The notes: generated by a model not told the origin, from the letters alone. A stretch of DNA of 64,000 nt from Streptomyces caniferus (GCF_009811555.1 NZ_BLIN01000003.1:372001-436000); one strand, 5' to 3'; positions 1 through 8,856 are shown, counted from the stretch's first letter. Made by a program: numbers and translations.

Positions 1-26
1 GCGAAGGGGGCCTCCCGGAAGCCGGA

Positions 27-167
27 TTACCGTAACAAGACAACGGGCCCGGAGACCCTCTCAGGCCTTGGTTCAGCAACAATCTCTGCCGTGAGCTGGG
101 AAATCAGGGCGGCATAATCCCTCGACACCACCCCGTCCGGGCATTCAGCATCGGTGGAATGATTCAT
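27..167 (-). CDS. Possible small protein of unknown function (46 aa)
   Basis: A short open frame starts at an ATG at 165-167 and ends in TAA at 27-29. It uses relatively low-GC codons, including a rare TTA near its end, unlike the very GC-rich neighbours. There is no convincing Shine-Dalgarno sequence and I recognise no domain. It could be a small horizontally acquired gene or chance. The rest of 1-429 shows nothing else I can assign. Confidence 0.22.
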   Translation of the reverse strand: MNHSTDAECPDGVVSRDYAALISQLTAEIVAEPRPERVSGPVVLLR

Positions 168-429
168 CGACAAACCGGACCTGTTCGCCTCACGAAGCCC
201 GCGCTTCCGTGTGTCCGAAAGTATGCGGGCGGTCACGGATCCGGGAAATTCCCGCCGCTCGGCCTGCCCCGCACGGAATCCCGCGGCCGGCTTGCGACGA
301 TGGGCGAGCTGCCGGGGCCGACGCCCTCCGGGTGCGGGACCGCCACCGGAGCGCGACACCTCGGTCAACCGGTACCGGTATCCGCGGACCTTCCGCGCGA
401 AGACCTCCGTCGCCGCAAAGGAGCCCTGT

Positions 430-936
430 ATGAACGCCAGCACGGATCTGCTCGTCGACGCCTTCGGACGTATCCGTGAGGCCGTCGAGGACGCGGTCAC
501 CGGGCTCGACCCCGAGGACCTCGGCACCCGCCCCGACGACGCCAATTCGATCGCCTGGCTGGTCTGGCACCTCACCAGGATCCAGGACGATCACGTCGCC
601 GGGGTGGCCGGCACCGAGCAGATCTGGACCTCGGACGGCTGGTACGACCGCTTCGAGCTCCCCTTCGCCGCCGACGACACCGGCTACGGCCACTCCGGCA
701 AGGACGTGGCGGCCGTCCGCGGACTGAGCGCCCAGTTGCTGACCGACTATCACGGCGCCGTCCACGACAACACCGTGCAGTACCTCGCCGGGGTCGACGA
801 CAAGGACATGAAGCGCGTCGTCGACCGCGCCTGGACACCGCCCGTCACCCTGGGAGTGCGCCTCGTCAGCGTGATCGCGGACGATCTGCAGCACGCCGGA
901 CAGGCCGCCTACGTCCGTGGCCTGCTCGGTCTGTGA
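430..936 (+). CDS. DinB-fold (DUF664-type) putative mycothiol transferase-like protein
   Basis: This 168-aa protein looks like the DinB/YfiT/mycothiol-S-transferase superfamily: a four-helix bundle in which three histidines bind a metal. Candidate ligands are H47 and H55 in the helix after SIAWLVW and H155 near the C-terminus (DDLQHAGQAA). In actinobacteria such proteins are predicted to use mycothiol in detoxification, but the substrate here is unknown. The ATG at 430 was chosen because AAAGGAG lies about 8 bases upstream; longer frames upstream lack a ribosome site and have shadow-like composition. It converges on the metallophosphoesterase gene with a 35-bp gap. Confidence 0.8.
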   Translation: MNASTDLLVDAFGRIREAVEDAVTGLDPEDLGTRPDDANSIAWLVWHLTRIQDDHVAGVAGTEQIWTSDGWYDRFELPFAADDTGYGHSGKDVAAVRGLSAQLLTDYHGAVHDNTVQYLAGVDDKDMKRVVDRAWTPPVTLGVRLVSVIADDLQHAGQAAYVRGLLGL

Positions 937-971
937 GGACCGGCCCGGACCCCGCCCCGGTCACCGCGGCC

Positions 972-1475
972 TCATCCGCCGCGGGGCAGGCGGTGCAGCT
1001 CCACCGCGGTGAGCCGGCCCGCCGAGAGCTCCGCCGTCATGTACGTGCAGTACGGCTGCCGGCGGCGGTCGGTCGGCGATCCCGGGTTCAGCAGGCGTAG
1101 CCGGTCGTCCGCCGTGGAGTCCCAGGGGATGTGGCTGTGCCCGAACACCAGCACATCGAGCTCGGGGAACCGTTCGGTGCAACGGCGCTCCCGCCCCGGC
1201 GCGGGTCCCGTCTCGTGCACCACGCCCAGCCGGACCCCCGCCAGTTCCGCGTACGCCACCTCGGGCAGCCGGGCCCGCAGCTCCGGACCGTCGTTGTTGC
1301 CGTACACCGCGATCAGCCGCCGGGCACGGGACTCCAGCAGATCCACCGTGGCGGTGTCGACCCAGTCGCCGGCGTGCACGACGACATCGGCGCGGGGCAG
1401 GTCGTCGAGCAGCTGTGGGGGCAGCTCCTTGGCGCGCCGGGGCACATGGGTGTCGGAGACGAGCAGCAGTCGCAC
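972..1475 (-). CDS. YfcE/MJ0936-type metallophosphoesterase
   Basis: A 167-aa calcineurin-like phosphoesterase with the whole dinuclear metal site visible: D8-x-H10 near the N-terminus, D37 in HAGD, the GNND motif at 59-62, H87, and GHSH at 112-115. The size and compact motif spacing fit the YfcE/MJ0936 group of stand-alone phosphodiesterases, which hydrolyse artificial phosphodiesters in vitro and whose natural substrates are mostly unknown. It lies 34 bp downstream of the SDR gene on the same strand and is probably co-transcribed with it. Confidence 0.85.
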   Translation of the reverse strand: MRLLLVSDTHVPRRAKELPPQLLDDLPRADVVVHAGDWVDTATVDLLESRARRLIAVYGNNDGPELRARLPEVAYAELAGVRLGVVHETGPAPGRERRCTERFPELDVLVFGHSHIPWDSTADDRLRLLNPGSPTDRRRQPYCTYMTAELSAGRLTAVELHRLPRGG

Positions 1476-1509
1476 GGGCTCTCCTCGGGTGTGCGTGCGG
1501 GCCTGACGG

Positions 1510-2334
1510 TCAGCGTTCCTGGGCGGTCGGCCGCACGGTGATCTCGTTGACCGCCATATGCGGCGGCTGCGTGACCATGAAGGTGATGACGCGGGCGATG
1601 TCCTCGGCCCGCAGCCAGGCCTCCGGCGGCATCCCGTGCGCCGCTCCGGCCTGGCTGCCGCCTCGGGTCATCTCCGTCGTGGTCATGCCCGGTTCCACGA
1701 GTCCGACCCGGACCTGCCGTCCGGTCACTTCCTGCCGGAGCGCCTCGCTGAAGGAGCACACCGCGTGCTTGGTGGCCGAGTAGACGCTGTTGTCCTTGCG
1801 GGGCACCCGGCCCGCGACCGAGCTGACGGTCACCAGGTCGGCCACGCCGCGCGGACCGTCCTGCGCCGCACGCAGCAGATGCGGGAGGGCCGCGTGCGAC
1901 ATCCGCAGCACCGCGGTGAAGTTGAGGTCGACCATCCGGTCCCAGTCCTCGGGATCACTGTCCTCCACCGCGCCGCGCGCACCGAAGCCCGCGTTGTTCA
2001 GCAGGACGTCCAGCCGCCCGAAGTGGTCGACGGTCTCCTCGACCGCGCGCCGTGCCTGCGCGGCCTCACCGAGATCGGCCGTCAGGGCGAGGGACGAGCC
2101 GCCCAGTTCGCCGATCGACGCCGTGAGCCGCTCCAGCCGTTCGGTGCGGCGGGCGACCAGTGCGAGGGAGCAGCCCTCCCGGGCCAGCGCCAGGGCGGCG
2201 GCCGCACCGATACCGCTGGAGGCGCCGGTCACCAGCGCCACGCTGCCCGACAGCGCCTTCCGGCCTGCGCCGCCGGCCGCCCCCTCCCGTTCCTGACGCG
2301 CCGTCACGGACTGCCCGGACTCCGACCTGCCCAT
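1510..2334 (-). CDS. Classical short-chain dehydrogenase/reductase
   Basis: A 274-aa NAD(P)-dependent SDR. The cofactor motif TGASSGIG lies at about residues 36-43, NNAG at about 113-116, the catalytic Ser at about 171-172 and YSATK at 185-189, so the active site is complete. The ATG at 2334 has a good GGGAGGAG ribosome site about 10 bases upstream. The frame stays open to 2439 but that extension is low-complexity and lacks a ribosome site. Arg residues after the second beta strand (VARRTERL) suggest a preference for NADPH. Its substrate cannot be deduced. The metallophosphoesterase follows 34 bp downstream. Confidence 0.88.
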   Translation of the reverse strand: MGRSESGQSVTARQEREGAAGGAGRKALSGSVALVTGASSGIGAAAALALAREGCSLALVARRTERLERLTASIGELGGSSLALTADLGEAAQARRAVEETVDHFGRLDVLLNNAGFGARGAVEDSDPEDWDRMVDLNFTAVLRMSHAALPHLLRAAQDGPRGVADLVTVSSVAGRVPRKDNSVYSATKHAVCSFSEALRQEVTGRQVRVGLVEPGMTTTEMTRGGSQAGAAHGMPPEAWLRAEDIARVITFMVTQPPHMAVNEITVRPTAQER

Positions 2335-2551
2335 CGTCTTCCCGCTCCTCCCGCTCGATCCCTTCGGCCCGCAGCGGCCGCCTCCCGGTGCGCGGATCCG
2401 TACCCCGCCGAGCGTCCGCTCTCCCGCCCCCTCTGCCATCTGCCCACCGCCCCGCGGCCCGTGCCGGCACCGGCTCCCGCGAATGCGGTGCGTACCCCCG
2501 GACAGCGGGTATCACCCACGGGAACCCCCCTTTTGGCTCTGGGAGCTGCTC

Positions 2552-3055
2552 ATGAAGCACACCCATCCCCTGCCGGGCGACATCGGACTCACCCAAATAT
2601 CCGGCGTCTGCGGCACGTTGATCCGCTTCGGACAGTGGATCAACGGAGACGGCTTCGCCGACTACGAACACGCCTTCCTCGTCCTGCCCGACAACCGGCT
2701 GCTGGAAGCCGAGCCGGGCGGCGCCCGCATCATGCCCCTCACCACCTACGCCGACGCGGACGTGCTCTACGTCTGCCCGGAAGACCTCACCGAACGGCAG
2801 CGCACCGCCATCTGCCTGGCCGCCACCCGCCATGTCGGGGTCCCCTACAGCTTCCTCGACTACCTGGCGATCGCCACGCACCGGTTCCACCTGCCTGTTC
2901 CGGGGCTGCGCCGCTATGTCGCCAGCACCCGGCACATGATCTGTTCCCAGCTCGTCGACCAGTGCTATCTGGACGCCGGTGTGCATCTGTTCGCCGACGG
3001 CCGCTGGCCCGGCTATGTGACGCCGATGGCCCTGTACCGCCTGCTGGCCCCCTGA
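2552..3055 (+). CDS. Permuted NlpC/P60-like (YiiX/YycO-type) cysteine hydrolase
   Basis: This 167-aa protein has the order expected of the circularly permuted papain-like (LRAT/YiiX) hydrolases: an N-terminal PGDIGLT strand, a His in DYEHAFLVL (H40) followed by an acidic or amide residue, and a later Cys in MICSQLVDQC (C131). Members are thought to act on amide or ester bonds in lipids or peptidoglycan. There is no signal peptide, so it may be cytosolic. The ATG at 2552 follows GGGAG at 8-12 bases. It diverges from the SDR gene. Confidence 0.72.
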   Translation: MKHTHPLPGDIGLTQISGVCGTLIRFGQWINGDGFADYEHAFLVLPDNRLLEAEPGGARIMPLTTYADADVLYVCPEDLTERQRTAICLAATRHVGVPYSFLDYLAIATHRFHLPVPGLRRYVASTRHMICSQLVDQCYLDAGVHLFADGRWPGYVTPMALYRLLAP

Positions 3056-3114
3056 CCCGACGGCCCGGCACGTCCGGGTACGTATACACCTTCGCCCGGC
3101 GGCGCCCATGAGCA

Positions 3115-3133
3115 ACGGGCCCGCCGGGCCCGT
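3115..3133. terminator. Short perfect GC hairpin, possible terminator
   Basis: An 8-bp perfect inverted repeat (ACGGGCCC and GGGCCCGT) with a 3-nt loop lies 60 bp after the hydrolase stop. There is no T-run, as is common in high-GC actinobacteria, so termination is inferred. Confidence 0.4.
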
Positions 3134-3241
3134 CCTCCGATACGGCGCCGCGTGCCCTCGCCGCCTTCGGCGTCCTCGCCCTGGCGGCGCACTTATCATG
3201 GTGACCGCCAGATCCGGCACCGGAGCAAAGGGGACGGGACC

Positions 3242-3652
3242 ATGCAGCGGCAGACGACGCAGCGGCGGCCCGTACTCGTCTACGACGGAGACTGCGCCTT
3301 CTGCACGTCCTCGGTCCGCTTCATGGAACGGCGGCTGCGGCCGCGCTGCGAAGCGAGTCCCTGGCAGTTCACCGACCTCGCCCGGCTCGGCATCGCGCGA
3401 CAGCGCGCCGAACACGAAGTGCTGTGGGTGACCCCGACCGGTTCCGTGCACGGCGGCGCGCAGGCCGTCGCCAAACTGCTGATGAGCACCCCCGGCGGCT
3501 GGCCGGTGGTGGGAGCGCTGCTCACGCTCCCGCCCGTGCGGTGGTTCGCCCACGCCGCGTACCGGATCATCGCGCGCAATCGTCAGCGACTGCCGGGCGG
3601 CACGGCGGCCTGTGCCCTGCCGTCCTCCCGGAGCGGCCGGAAGCCGTCCTAG
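3242..3652 (+). CDS. DCC-family thiol-disulfide oxidoreductase-like protein
   Basis: A 136-aa protein with the defining YDGDCAFC motif (C18 and C21, a CxxC-type redox pair after the DGDC turn) of the DUF393/DCC family. The family is predicted to be thioredoxin-like and often accompanies electron-transfer or membrane proteins. The C-terminal part, with PVRWFAHAAYRIIARNRQRL, also follows the family. ATG 3242 is preceded by GGGGACGGG. Its TAG stop lies inside the left arm of a long palindromic element starting at 3649. Confidence 0.85.
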   Translation: MQRQTTQRRPVLVYDGDCAFCTSSVRFMERRLRPRCEASPWQFTDLARLGIARQRAEHEVLWVTPTGSVHGGAQAVAKLLMSTPGGWPVVGALLTLPPVRWFAHAAYRIIARNRQRLPGGTAACALPSSRSGRKPS

Positions 3653-3716
3653 GGCCGGTCTTCACAGTCCCGTCGTTCGCCCGCAGGGCAGGCGGGACTG
3701 TGAAGACCGGCCCTAG
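3649..3716. repeat. 68-bp palindromic element, copy A
   Basis: Two perfectly complementary 24-nt arms (3649-3672 and 3693-3716) surround a 20-nt loop that begins TCGTTCGCCCG and ends CAGG. The left arm contains the TAG stop of the DCC gene. A second element at 36424-36496 has arms of the same length, the same CTAGGGC start, the same AGTCCCG arm base and a closely matching loop, but different middle-arm bases that are still paired. It lies between convergent genes and could end transcription in both directions. The shared design suggests a repeat family rather than a simple terminator. Confidence 0.8.
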
Positions 3717-3762
3717 GGCGGTCCGGCCGCACCGCAGCGGCGCCGGCCGGCCCGGTGCGGGC

Positions 3763-4497
3763 TCAGGTGCCGGACTTCCGGCCGTAGACGTAGACGTCGT
3801 CGCCGTTCTTGAGCAGGGACCAGTACTTCGCGGCATCGTTGCTGCGCATATTGACGCAGCCGTGCGAGCCGGGAGCCGACCAGACGCTGCCGCTGATGGA
3901 GTGGAACGCCTGGCCGCCGTCGAAGAACTGGCTGTACGGCATGGCCACGTGGTAGATCGTCGACACGTGGTGCAGGTGACGCCAGTAGATCTTCTTGGCG
4001 CCGGTGCGGGTCTCGTACCCGTCGCGTCCGCTGCGGATCGGGACCGGCCCGAACACCAGCTTCGATCCGTCCTGGATCCAGCTGAGCTGGCGGGTCAGGT
4101 CGACGCAGGCGATCCGGCCCTTCGTGGTCGGGCACTTATGCGCCTTGTTCGGGTTGGTCCCGGCTGCCTTCTGCTGGGCCACGACGCTCATCACGCCCCA
4201 GGTGACGGGCCCCGCGTAGCCGATGTTGGGGGTGATGCCGTGGCTGGTCTGGAACGCACGTATCGCCCGGCAGTCGGACGCCGACTGCCGGCCGTCCACC
4301 GGGAGCCCGAGGAACTTCTCGGCCTGCTTCTGATACGGGCCGCGGCTCGCGGTGCAGGACGACGCGGTGGCGGCCTGGGCGGTGGAGCCGAAGGCCATCG
4401 TCAGCGGAAGGGTCAGCGCCGTGAGCGCGAGCGCCGCGCCCGCCCGGCGGCCGGCGGTGCCGGGCCTCCGTATCCGCAGGTTCAGTTGTCTTTTCAT
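3763..4497 (-). CDS. Secreted L,D-transpeptidase (YkuD family) with N-terminal peptidoglycan-binding region
   Basis: This 244-aa protein has a Sec signal peptide (basic MKRQLNLRIRR, hydrophobic core, AQA cleavage site near residue 42). A PG_binding_1-like segment follows (LGLPVDGRQS...AIRAFQTSHGITPN), then a YkuD catalytic domain ending in the SHGCVN motif with the nucleophile at about C214 and an upstream active-site His in QAFHSIS. Such enzymes make 3-3 cross-links in peptidoglycan or attach proteins to it. The motif appears intact. It stands alone, with another small exported protein encoded upstream on the same strand. Confidence 0.9.
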   Translation of the reverse strand: MKRQLNLRIRRPGTAGRRAGAALALTALTLPLTMAFGSTAQAATASSCTASRGPYQKQAEKFLGLPVDGRQSASDCRAIRAFQTSHGITPNIGYAGPVTWGVMSVVAQQKAAGTNPNKAHKCPTTKGRIACVDLTRQLSWIQDGSKLVFGPVPIRSGRDGYETRTGAKKIYWRHLHHVSTIYHVAMPYSQFFDGGQAFHSISGSVWSAPGSHGCVNMRSNDAAKYWSLLKNGDDVYVYGRKSGT

Positions 4498-4642
4498 GCC
4501 CCGTAGGACTGTTTGCCCGACCCGTCGGTTGCAGGCGTGACCGACCCGAAATATCTGACAGGTCGTGCCATGGACCGACAGGGTCGGGCATGCCCCGGCC
4601 GACGGAGGATCGTCCGCCTCGGCCCGCCGGGGACGGCCGCGC

Positions 4643-5065
4643 CTACAGCACCACTACGGTCTCCTGGCGGGCGTAGCTGAACCCTTCCTCGTCGAAGTAG
4701 AAGACCGCGACCTTCACCTTGTCGCCCTTGTCGAAGGAGGAGCCGACGGCCGGACGCATGGTGATCTGCGCCGTGTGGCTGTTGTAGTCACAGGTGAGCT
4801 TGTCCGTCTTGAGCGTGCCCGCGGCGACCGAGCCGTCGTGGCCGGTCTGGTTGGTCGCGTTGGCGACCAGCTGGTGGTTCATGCCCGGGTCACAGGAGTA
4901 GGTGACCTTCACTTGCACGCCGGGCGCCTGCAGCGCGACCTTGTCGATGGCCAGGAGATTGGCCTTGGCCACCGCGGAGGGCGCCGCGGCCAGCACGCCA
5001 GCGCCGACCAGGACGGTGACGGCCGCGGTACCGGCGAGGCGCTGCCGGAGACGGGATGAGTTCAT
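4643..5065 (-). CDS. Small secreted protein of unknown function
   Basis: A 140-aa protein with a clear signal peptide (SSRLRQRLAGTAAVTVLVGAGVLAAAPSAVA, cut near residue 33). The mature ~107 residues are predicted beta-rich and have two Cys (in TYSCDPGM and KLTCDYNS) that could form an extracytoplasmic disulfide, in the style of an Ig-like sandwich. No catalytic motif is recognisable. Ribosome site AGGGGGGAAGG lies just upstream of ATG 5065. The region 5066-5400 upstream has no gene. It contains a GATC-rich partly palindromic stretch at about 5158-5177 (GGATCGTGATCC and GGTGATC) that may belong to its promoter. Confidence 0.75.
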   Translation of the reverse strand: MNSSRLRQRLAGTAAVTVLVGAGVLAAAPSAVAKANLLAIDKVALQAPGVQVKVTYSCDPGMNHQLVANATNQTGHDGSVAAGTLKTDKLTCDYNSHTAQITMRPAVGSSFDKGDKVKVAVFYFDEEGFSYARQETVVVL

Positions 5066-5400
5066 GGTTTTTCCTTCCCCCCTGCGCGGTCACCCCGGTC
5101 AGGAGCGGAGGAGAAATATCCGCCTGTGCGGGTGACTGCGACAGATGTTCACTTTGGATCGTGATCCTAGGTGATCTCCCCCTACGGAACCGCACACGTT
5201 TTCGCCATTCCGGCCGTCCACCGCGGCACCGCGTCCGGAATCCGCCCCCGCCTCCCGAGGGGGCGGGCCGGACACACCACCCTCGATAACCCTCCGCACT
5301 CACCCAGGCACTTAATGTGCTCATGCGGGCGGGTGCGGCACCCCGCGCACGGCCGCCTCTCCGGGCTCCGCCGGGAGCCCCCTTCCGGAAGGGACGCCGC

Positions 5401-5880
5401 ATGATCACCGATGCCCTGCGCGCCGAGTACGAGCACCGCTTCTCCCTGTACGACACCGATGGCGACGGCTACCTGACCGCGCACGACTTCGCCGAGCGGG
5501 CGCGCGTGCTGACGGACGCGGTGGGCGAACCGGAGGGGTCCGCCAAGGCGCAGGCCCTGGCGGCGGGGATGCGCAACACCTTCGAGGAGCTCGCCGCCCT
5601 GGCGGACGTGGAGGCCGCGGGCCGCCTGGACCGGGAACAGTTCGTCGCGGCGTTCGCGCGGGCGGGCGCGTCGGGGATGCTCGGCAGGGTCGTGGGGCCG
5701 TCGGTCGCCGCGACCGTCGCCTTGGCCGATGCCGACGGGGACGGTGTGGTCAGCCTGGCGGACTTCACCGCCGTGCACCGCGCGGCCGGGTACTCGGCCG
5801 CCCAGGCGGAGGCGGCGTTCCGGGCGCTGGACCAGGACGGCGACGGGCGGCTGCAGGTCGACGCGTGGCAGGCACCGTGA
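5401..5880 (+). CDS. EF-hand calcium-binding protein (calerythrin-like)
   Basis: A 159-aa acidic cytosolic protein with four EF-hand positions. Loops 1, 3 and 4 have canonical Dx[DN]xDG ligands (DTDGDGYLTAHDF, DADGDGVVSLADF, DQDGDGRLQVDAW). Loop 2 (DVEAAGRLDREQF) lacks ligands at positions 3 and 5 and is probably inactive. This pattern matches actinobacterial calerythrin/CabB-type calcium sensors or buffers. ATG 5401 follows GGAAGGGA at good spacing; the open frame upstream to 5317 is repetitive and without a ribosome site. It converges on the broken monooxygenase gene. Confidence 0.9.
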   Translation: MITDALRAEYEHRFSLYDTDGDGYLTAHDFAERARVLTDAVGEPEGSAKAQALAAGMRNTFEELAALADVEAAGRLDREQFVAAFARAGASGMLGRVVGPSVAATVALADADGDGVVSLADFTAVHRAAGYSAAQAEAAFRALDQDGDGRLQVDAWQAP

Positions 5881-6067
5881 ACCATCGGGCGTGAGTCGCA
5901 CCGACGGGCCGCGTTCCCGGGGAGGAACGGCGCACCCCTCGTCGTGTCGCCCGGGCCGGGCCGTCACCGACGGGCGCGACCCGGCTGCGGTTCATGTCCC
6001 GTCGGCCCGGCTCACCCGCCGCCGGTCCCGGCTCGTGTCCCGCCGGCCCCGGCTCACCTGCGGAAAG

Positions 6068-6694
6068 TCAGCGCGAGCTGCGCCACCAGCTCCGGACCGC
6101 GTAGCCGGGCGGCAGCTCCCAGTCGACCTCGACGTCCCCCAGCATGTACTCCTCGGGGAAGGCGGCGCCCGCGAAGTCGAGCCCCAGGGTCTTGCGGACG
6201 ACGCTGTGGGCGCCGTCACAGCCGATGAGGAACTCGACGCGGATCTCCTCCTGTTCGCCGGCGGGCAGCGCGAGGCGGGCCCGTACCTCGTGTGCGTCCT
6301 GCGCGAACCCCACCAGCTCCGTGCCCCGTTCGACACGGCCTCCCCAGCGCTTGAGCACGTCCTCGAGGAGGCGCTCGGTGTCGTTCTGCGGAAGGGCGGC
6401 GAAGCGGTACGGCACATCCGGCGGCAGCGTGAGCTCTATCCGCGCCTGCGGGACGCCGTTGACGTAGAGCAACTGCCCCCGGAGCGGAACGGCGGCTTCC
6501 AGGGCCTCCCGGGCCATCCCCATGCGGTCCCAGATCTCCAGCGTCCTGGGCTGGATGCCCACCGCCTTGGCGAACGGCTGCGGCGCGGGCAGTCTGTCGA
6601 TCACGCGGCAGCGCACCCCGCGGCGCTGGAGTTCGCAGGCCGCCGTCAGGCCCACCGGGCCCGCCCCTACGACCAGCACCTCCACCTCGGCCAC
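6068..6694 (-). pseudogene. 3'-truncated FAD-dependent monooxygenase (PHBH/UbiH-like)
   Basis: The 208-residue frame starts with the GTG at 6694 (GGGAGG ribosome site). It encodes an N-terminal FAD fold: GAGPVGLTAACELQ at about residues 9-22, RTLEIWDRMG, and the GCDGAHSVVR motif of the PF01494 hydroxylases near residue 160. It then stops at VRSWWRSSR. Intact members are about 500 residues and continue with the substrate and thioredoxin-like domains. Nothing homologous continues in other frames downstream, where the EF-hand gene soon ends on the other strand. It is most likely a decayed remnant made by a 3' deletion. Confidence 0.75.
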
Positions 6695-7285
6695 GGCTGC
6701 CTCCCGGGCACCGACGCACCCCTTTCCAATGCAACACAGCACCCGGTGTCTGTCCATCGCGCGCAACCGCGCGGCCTCGCGCGAGCGCCGGGGCCGGTTT
6801 CCTCGCCGCCGTCGCCGCATCCATCGCCGCACTCGTCGCCGCGTCCGTGCGCGATGCGCCGTTGCACCAGGGCAGGACGGGCCGGTGCACCGACGGATGT
6901 CCGTGCGCGGTGCATGCGGACCTGCGCAGCGCGTGCATCGAGTGCGCCGGTTGCGCTCGGCGGACACCCCGGGGCCGGACAGGTGATCGCCGGGCACAGG
7001 GGTGTGATGCGCCTTCGGTATGCCGGGTGCGCCCTGCCCGTCTGAACAGGTGTGCAGGGCACAAGCACGGCCGCGGCCCGACGGCAAGGGGGCAGGCCGG
7101 GCGGCGGCGGCGCTCCCGCGCGCTCTGCCGAGGCGAACTCGGGGCGTGGTTGTCTCTTCCCCGTCAAATTCATGGCGCCGCACGGAATCGCGATTCGAGC
7201 ACCCGTCGAACGCGTGGACCGCAAACGCGCCGGGTTTTCTGATTGACCGCCAGGCAACTGCGCGGCGAGCGACGGGAGTAATGGC
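6695..7285. other. Intergenic region upstream of rpf-like gene
   Basis: About 590 bp between the divergent monooxygenase remnant and the Rpf gene. I see no credible coding sequence. It holds a small hairpin at about 7028-7063 (GCCCTGC and GCAGGGC arms) and presumably the rpf promoter near its right end. I looked for the conserved core of a ydaO-type (c-di-AMP) riboswitch, found before some Streptomyces rpf genes, and did not see it. Confidence 0.4.
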
Positions 7286-7978
7286 ATGGAATTTCCGCAG
7301 GCATCGAAATCGCCTGCCCGGAATGAATTCCGGGGCTATGGTGTCCGGGGCATCACGGCAGCAGCGGTCCTGCTCGCGGCCGGCACGCTGAACCTGGCGT
7401 CCGGGCAGCCCGCCGAGGCCCGTTCCGGCGGGACCTGGGACCGCCTCGCCGGCTGCGAGAGCGGAGGGAACTGGCGTATCGACACGGGGAACGGGTTCTC
7501 CGGAGGGCTGCAGTTCGCCCACTCCACCTGGCACTCCTTCGGCGGCGGCGCCTACGCGTCACGGGCGGCGCGGGCGACCCGCTCCCAGCAGATCCGGGTC
7601 GCGGAGCGGGTGTTGGCCCGTCAGGGCTGGGGCGCCTGGCCGGCCTGCTCGGCCTCGCTGGGGCTCAACTCGGCCACCGCGCACCGCACTCCGCGGAGCA
7701 CCACCGCGCGTCCCGCACCGCAGCGCCACGCGGCCCCGTCGGCCCGGGCGCGGGCCCGCCATCCGCAGTCCCATGAGAAGCGGCACAAAGCGGGGCGCCA
7801 TCGGAGTACCGGCGGCTCGGTCGTCGTCAACCGCGGCGACACGGTGAGCGGCCTGGCCTACGCGCACGGTCTCGGCTGGCAGGAATTCTACCGGCTCAAC
7901 CGGCGGGTGATCGGGGCGAATCCGCATCTGATTTTCCCCGGCATGCGGCTGACCGTACGGAACTCCCGCAGCCACTGA
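7286..7978 (+). CDS. Resuscitation-promoting factor (Rpf domain + LysM)
   Basis: A 230-aa exported muralytic enzyme. After a signal segment ([19 protein letters not shown], cleavage near AEA) comes the Rpf transglycosylase-like domain, [13 protein letters not shown]...[13 protein letters not shown], with the catalytic Glu in CESGGNW and the paired Cys before [10 protein letters not shown] His/Arg/Pro-rich linker of about 45 residues follows, then a C-terminal LysM ([26 protein letters not shown]...IFPGMRL). Such enzymes cut peptidoglycan during spore germination and growth. ATG 7286 has GGGAG 8 bases upstream. Confidence 0.93.
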   Translation: MEFPQASKSPARNEFRGYGVRGITAAAVLLAAGTLNLASGQPAEARSGGTWDRLAGCESGGNWRIDTGNGFSGGLQFAHSTWHSFGGGAYASRAARATRSQQIRVAERVLARQGWGAWPACSASLGLNSATAHRTPRSTTARPAPQRHAAPSARARARHPQSHEKRHKAGRHRSTGGSVVVNRGDTVSGLAYAHGLGWQEFYRLNRRVIGANPHLIFPGMRLTVRNSRSH

Positions 7979-8050
7979 GCGCATAACGGAATACCCGGAA
8001 TTTCCCGGCCCGGTGCCGGAGGAATTCCGCTGATGCTGCACTTCTTCACG

Positions 8051-8087
8051 CCGCGGTGGCCCGTCGGAGGGGGACGGGCCACCGCGG
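8051..8087. terminator. Strong bidirectional hairpin terminator
   Basis: A perfect 15-bp stem (8051-8065 with 8073-8087) closes a 7-nt loop between the convergent rpf-like and CBS genes. It can terminate both. Confidence 0.75.
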
Positions 8088-8155
8088 GACGTGCCGGTGG
8101 ACCGTCGGTGCCTTCGCCACCCGTCGTCGGTGCCTGCGCCGCGGGGACGGGCACG

Positions 8156-8593
8156 TCAGCCGGCGGTCGCGTACACCCGGTTGGCGAACTCCGCGATCTC
8201 CGCGTCGCTGAGGTTCTTGGCGAGGTTGGCCTCGGTGATCATCCCCACCAGTTGGTGGCCGCCCTTGACGTCGATCACCGGCAGGCGCTTGATGTGGTGG
8301 TCCTCCATGGTCCGCAGGACCTCGGAGGCGTCGGCATCCGCGTCGATCCAGTGCAGCTCGCCCCCCATCGAACCGGACTGCACCGTCGCCGGGTCGACCC
8401 CTTCGGCACAACAGGTGACGACGATGTCGCGATCGGTGACCATGCCCATGAGCCTGTTGTTGTCACCGCAGATGGGCAGGCAGCCGACGCCCAGGTCCCG
8501 CATCATCTTGGCCGCGTCCATCAACGACTCGTGGGCACCTACACAGCGCGCTCCGCCGGACATGATGTCGCGGGCTCGCAGCTTGCTGGCCAT
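8156..8593 (-). CDS. CBS-domain pair protein
   Basis: A 145-aa protein composed of two CBS motifs: residues about 5-60 (ARDIMSGGARCVGAHESLMDAAKMMRDLGVGCLPI...VTDRDI) and about 75-135 (IDADADASEVLRTMEDHHIKRLPVID...VGMITEANLA). Tandem CBS units bind adenosine nucleotides and act as energy sensors or regulators. No partner domain is fused. The conserved TDRD nucleotide-contact motif is present in the first unit. AGGAGGAAT sits directly before ATG 8593. Nothing nearby indicates its target. Confidence 0.9.
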   Translation of the reverse strand: MASKLRARDIMSGGARCVGAHESLMDAAKMMRDLGVGCLPICGDNNRLMGMVTDRDIVVTCCAEGVDPATVQSGSMGGELHWIDADADASEVLRTMEDHHIKRLPVIDVKGGHQLVGMITEANLAKNLSDAEIAEFANRVYATAG

Positions 8594-8856
8594 GATTCCT
8601 CCTGTCTCAGGAGTGTGGATTGCCTCGCTTCGATCACACCACGGATGGCCCCACGATGCTCACCGGGACCGGCCCGGCGGTGCCGCCCCGACGGCGGAGG
8701 GCGGGACGGCCGGCCCGCCGGCACCTACGAGCGCGCGGAGGGCGGTGGCGGCCCGGCGTCGCCGTACGTTCGGGGTGTCAACTACCCGCGCGCACAAGAG
8801 TCGTCATGGGGCGACTCCGGGACCCGGCCTTGCCCCCGGGCGTAGTGTCAGGCTCC

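Noticed and set aside
6990..7285. ydaO-type (c-di-AMP) riboswitch before the Rpf gene
   Set aside because: Some Streptomyces rpf genes have one, so I looked for its conserved core blocks and did not find them.
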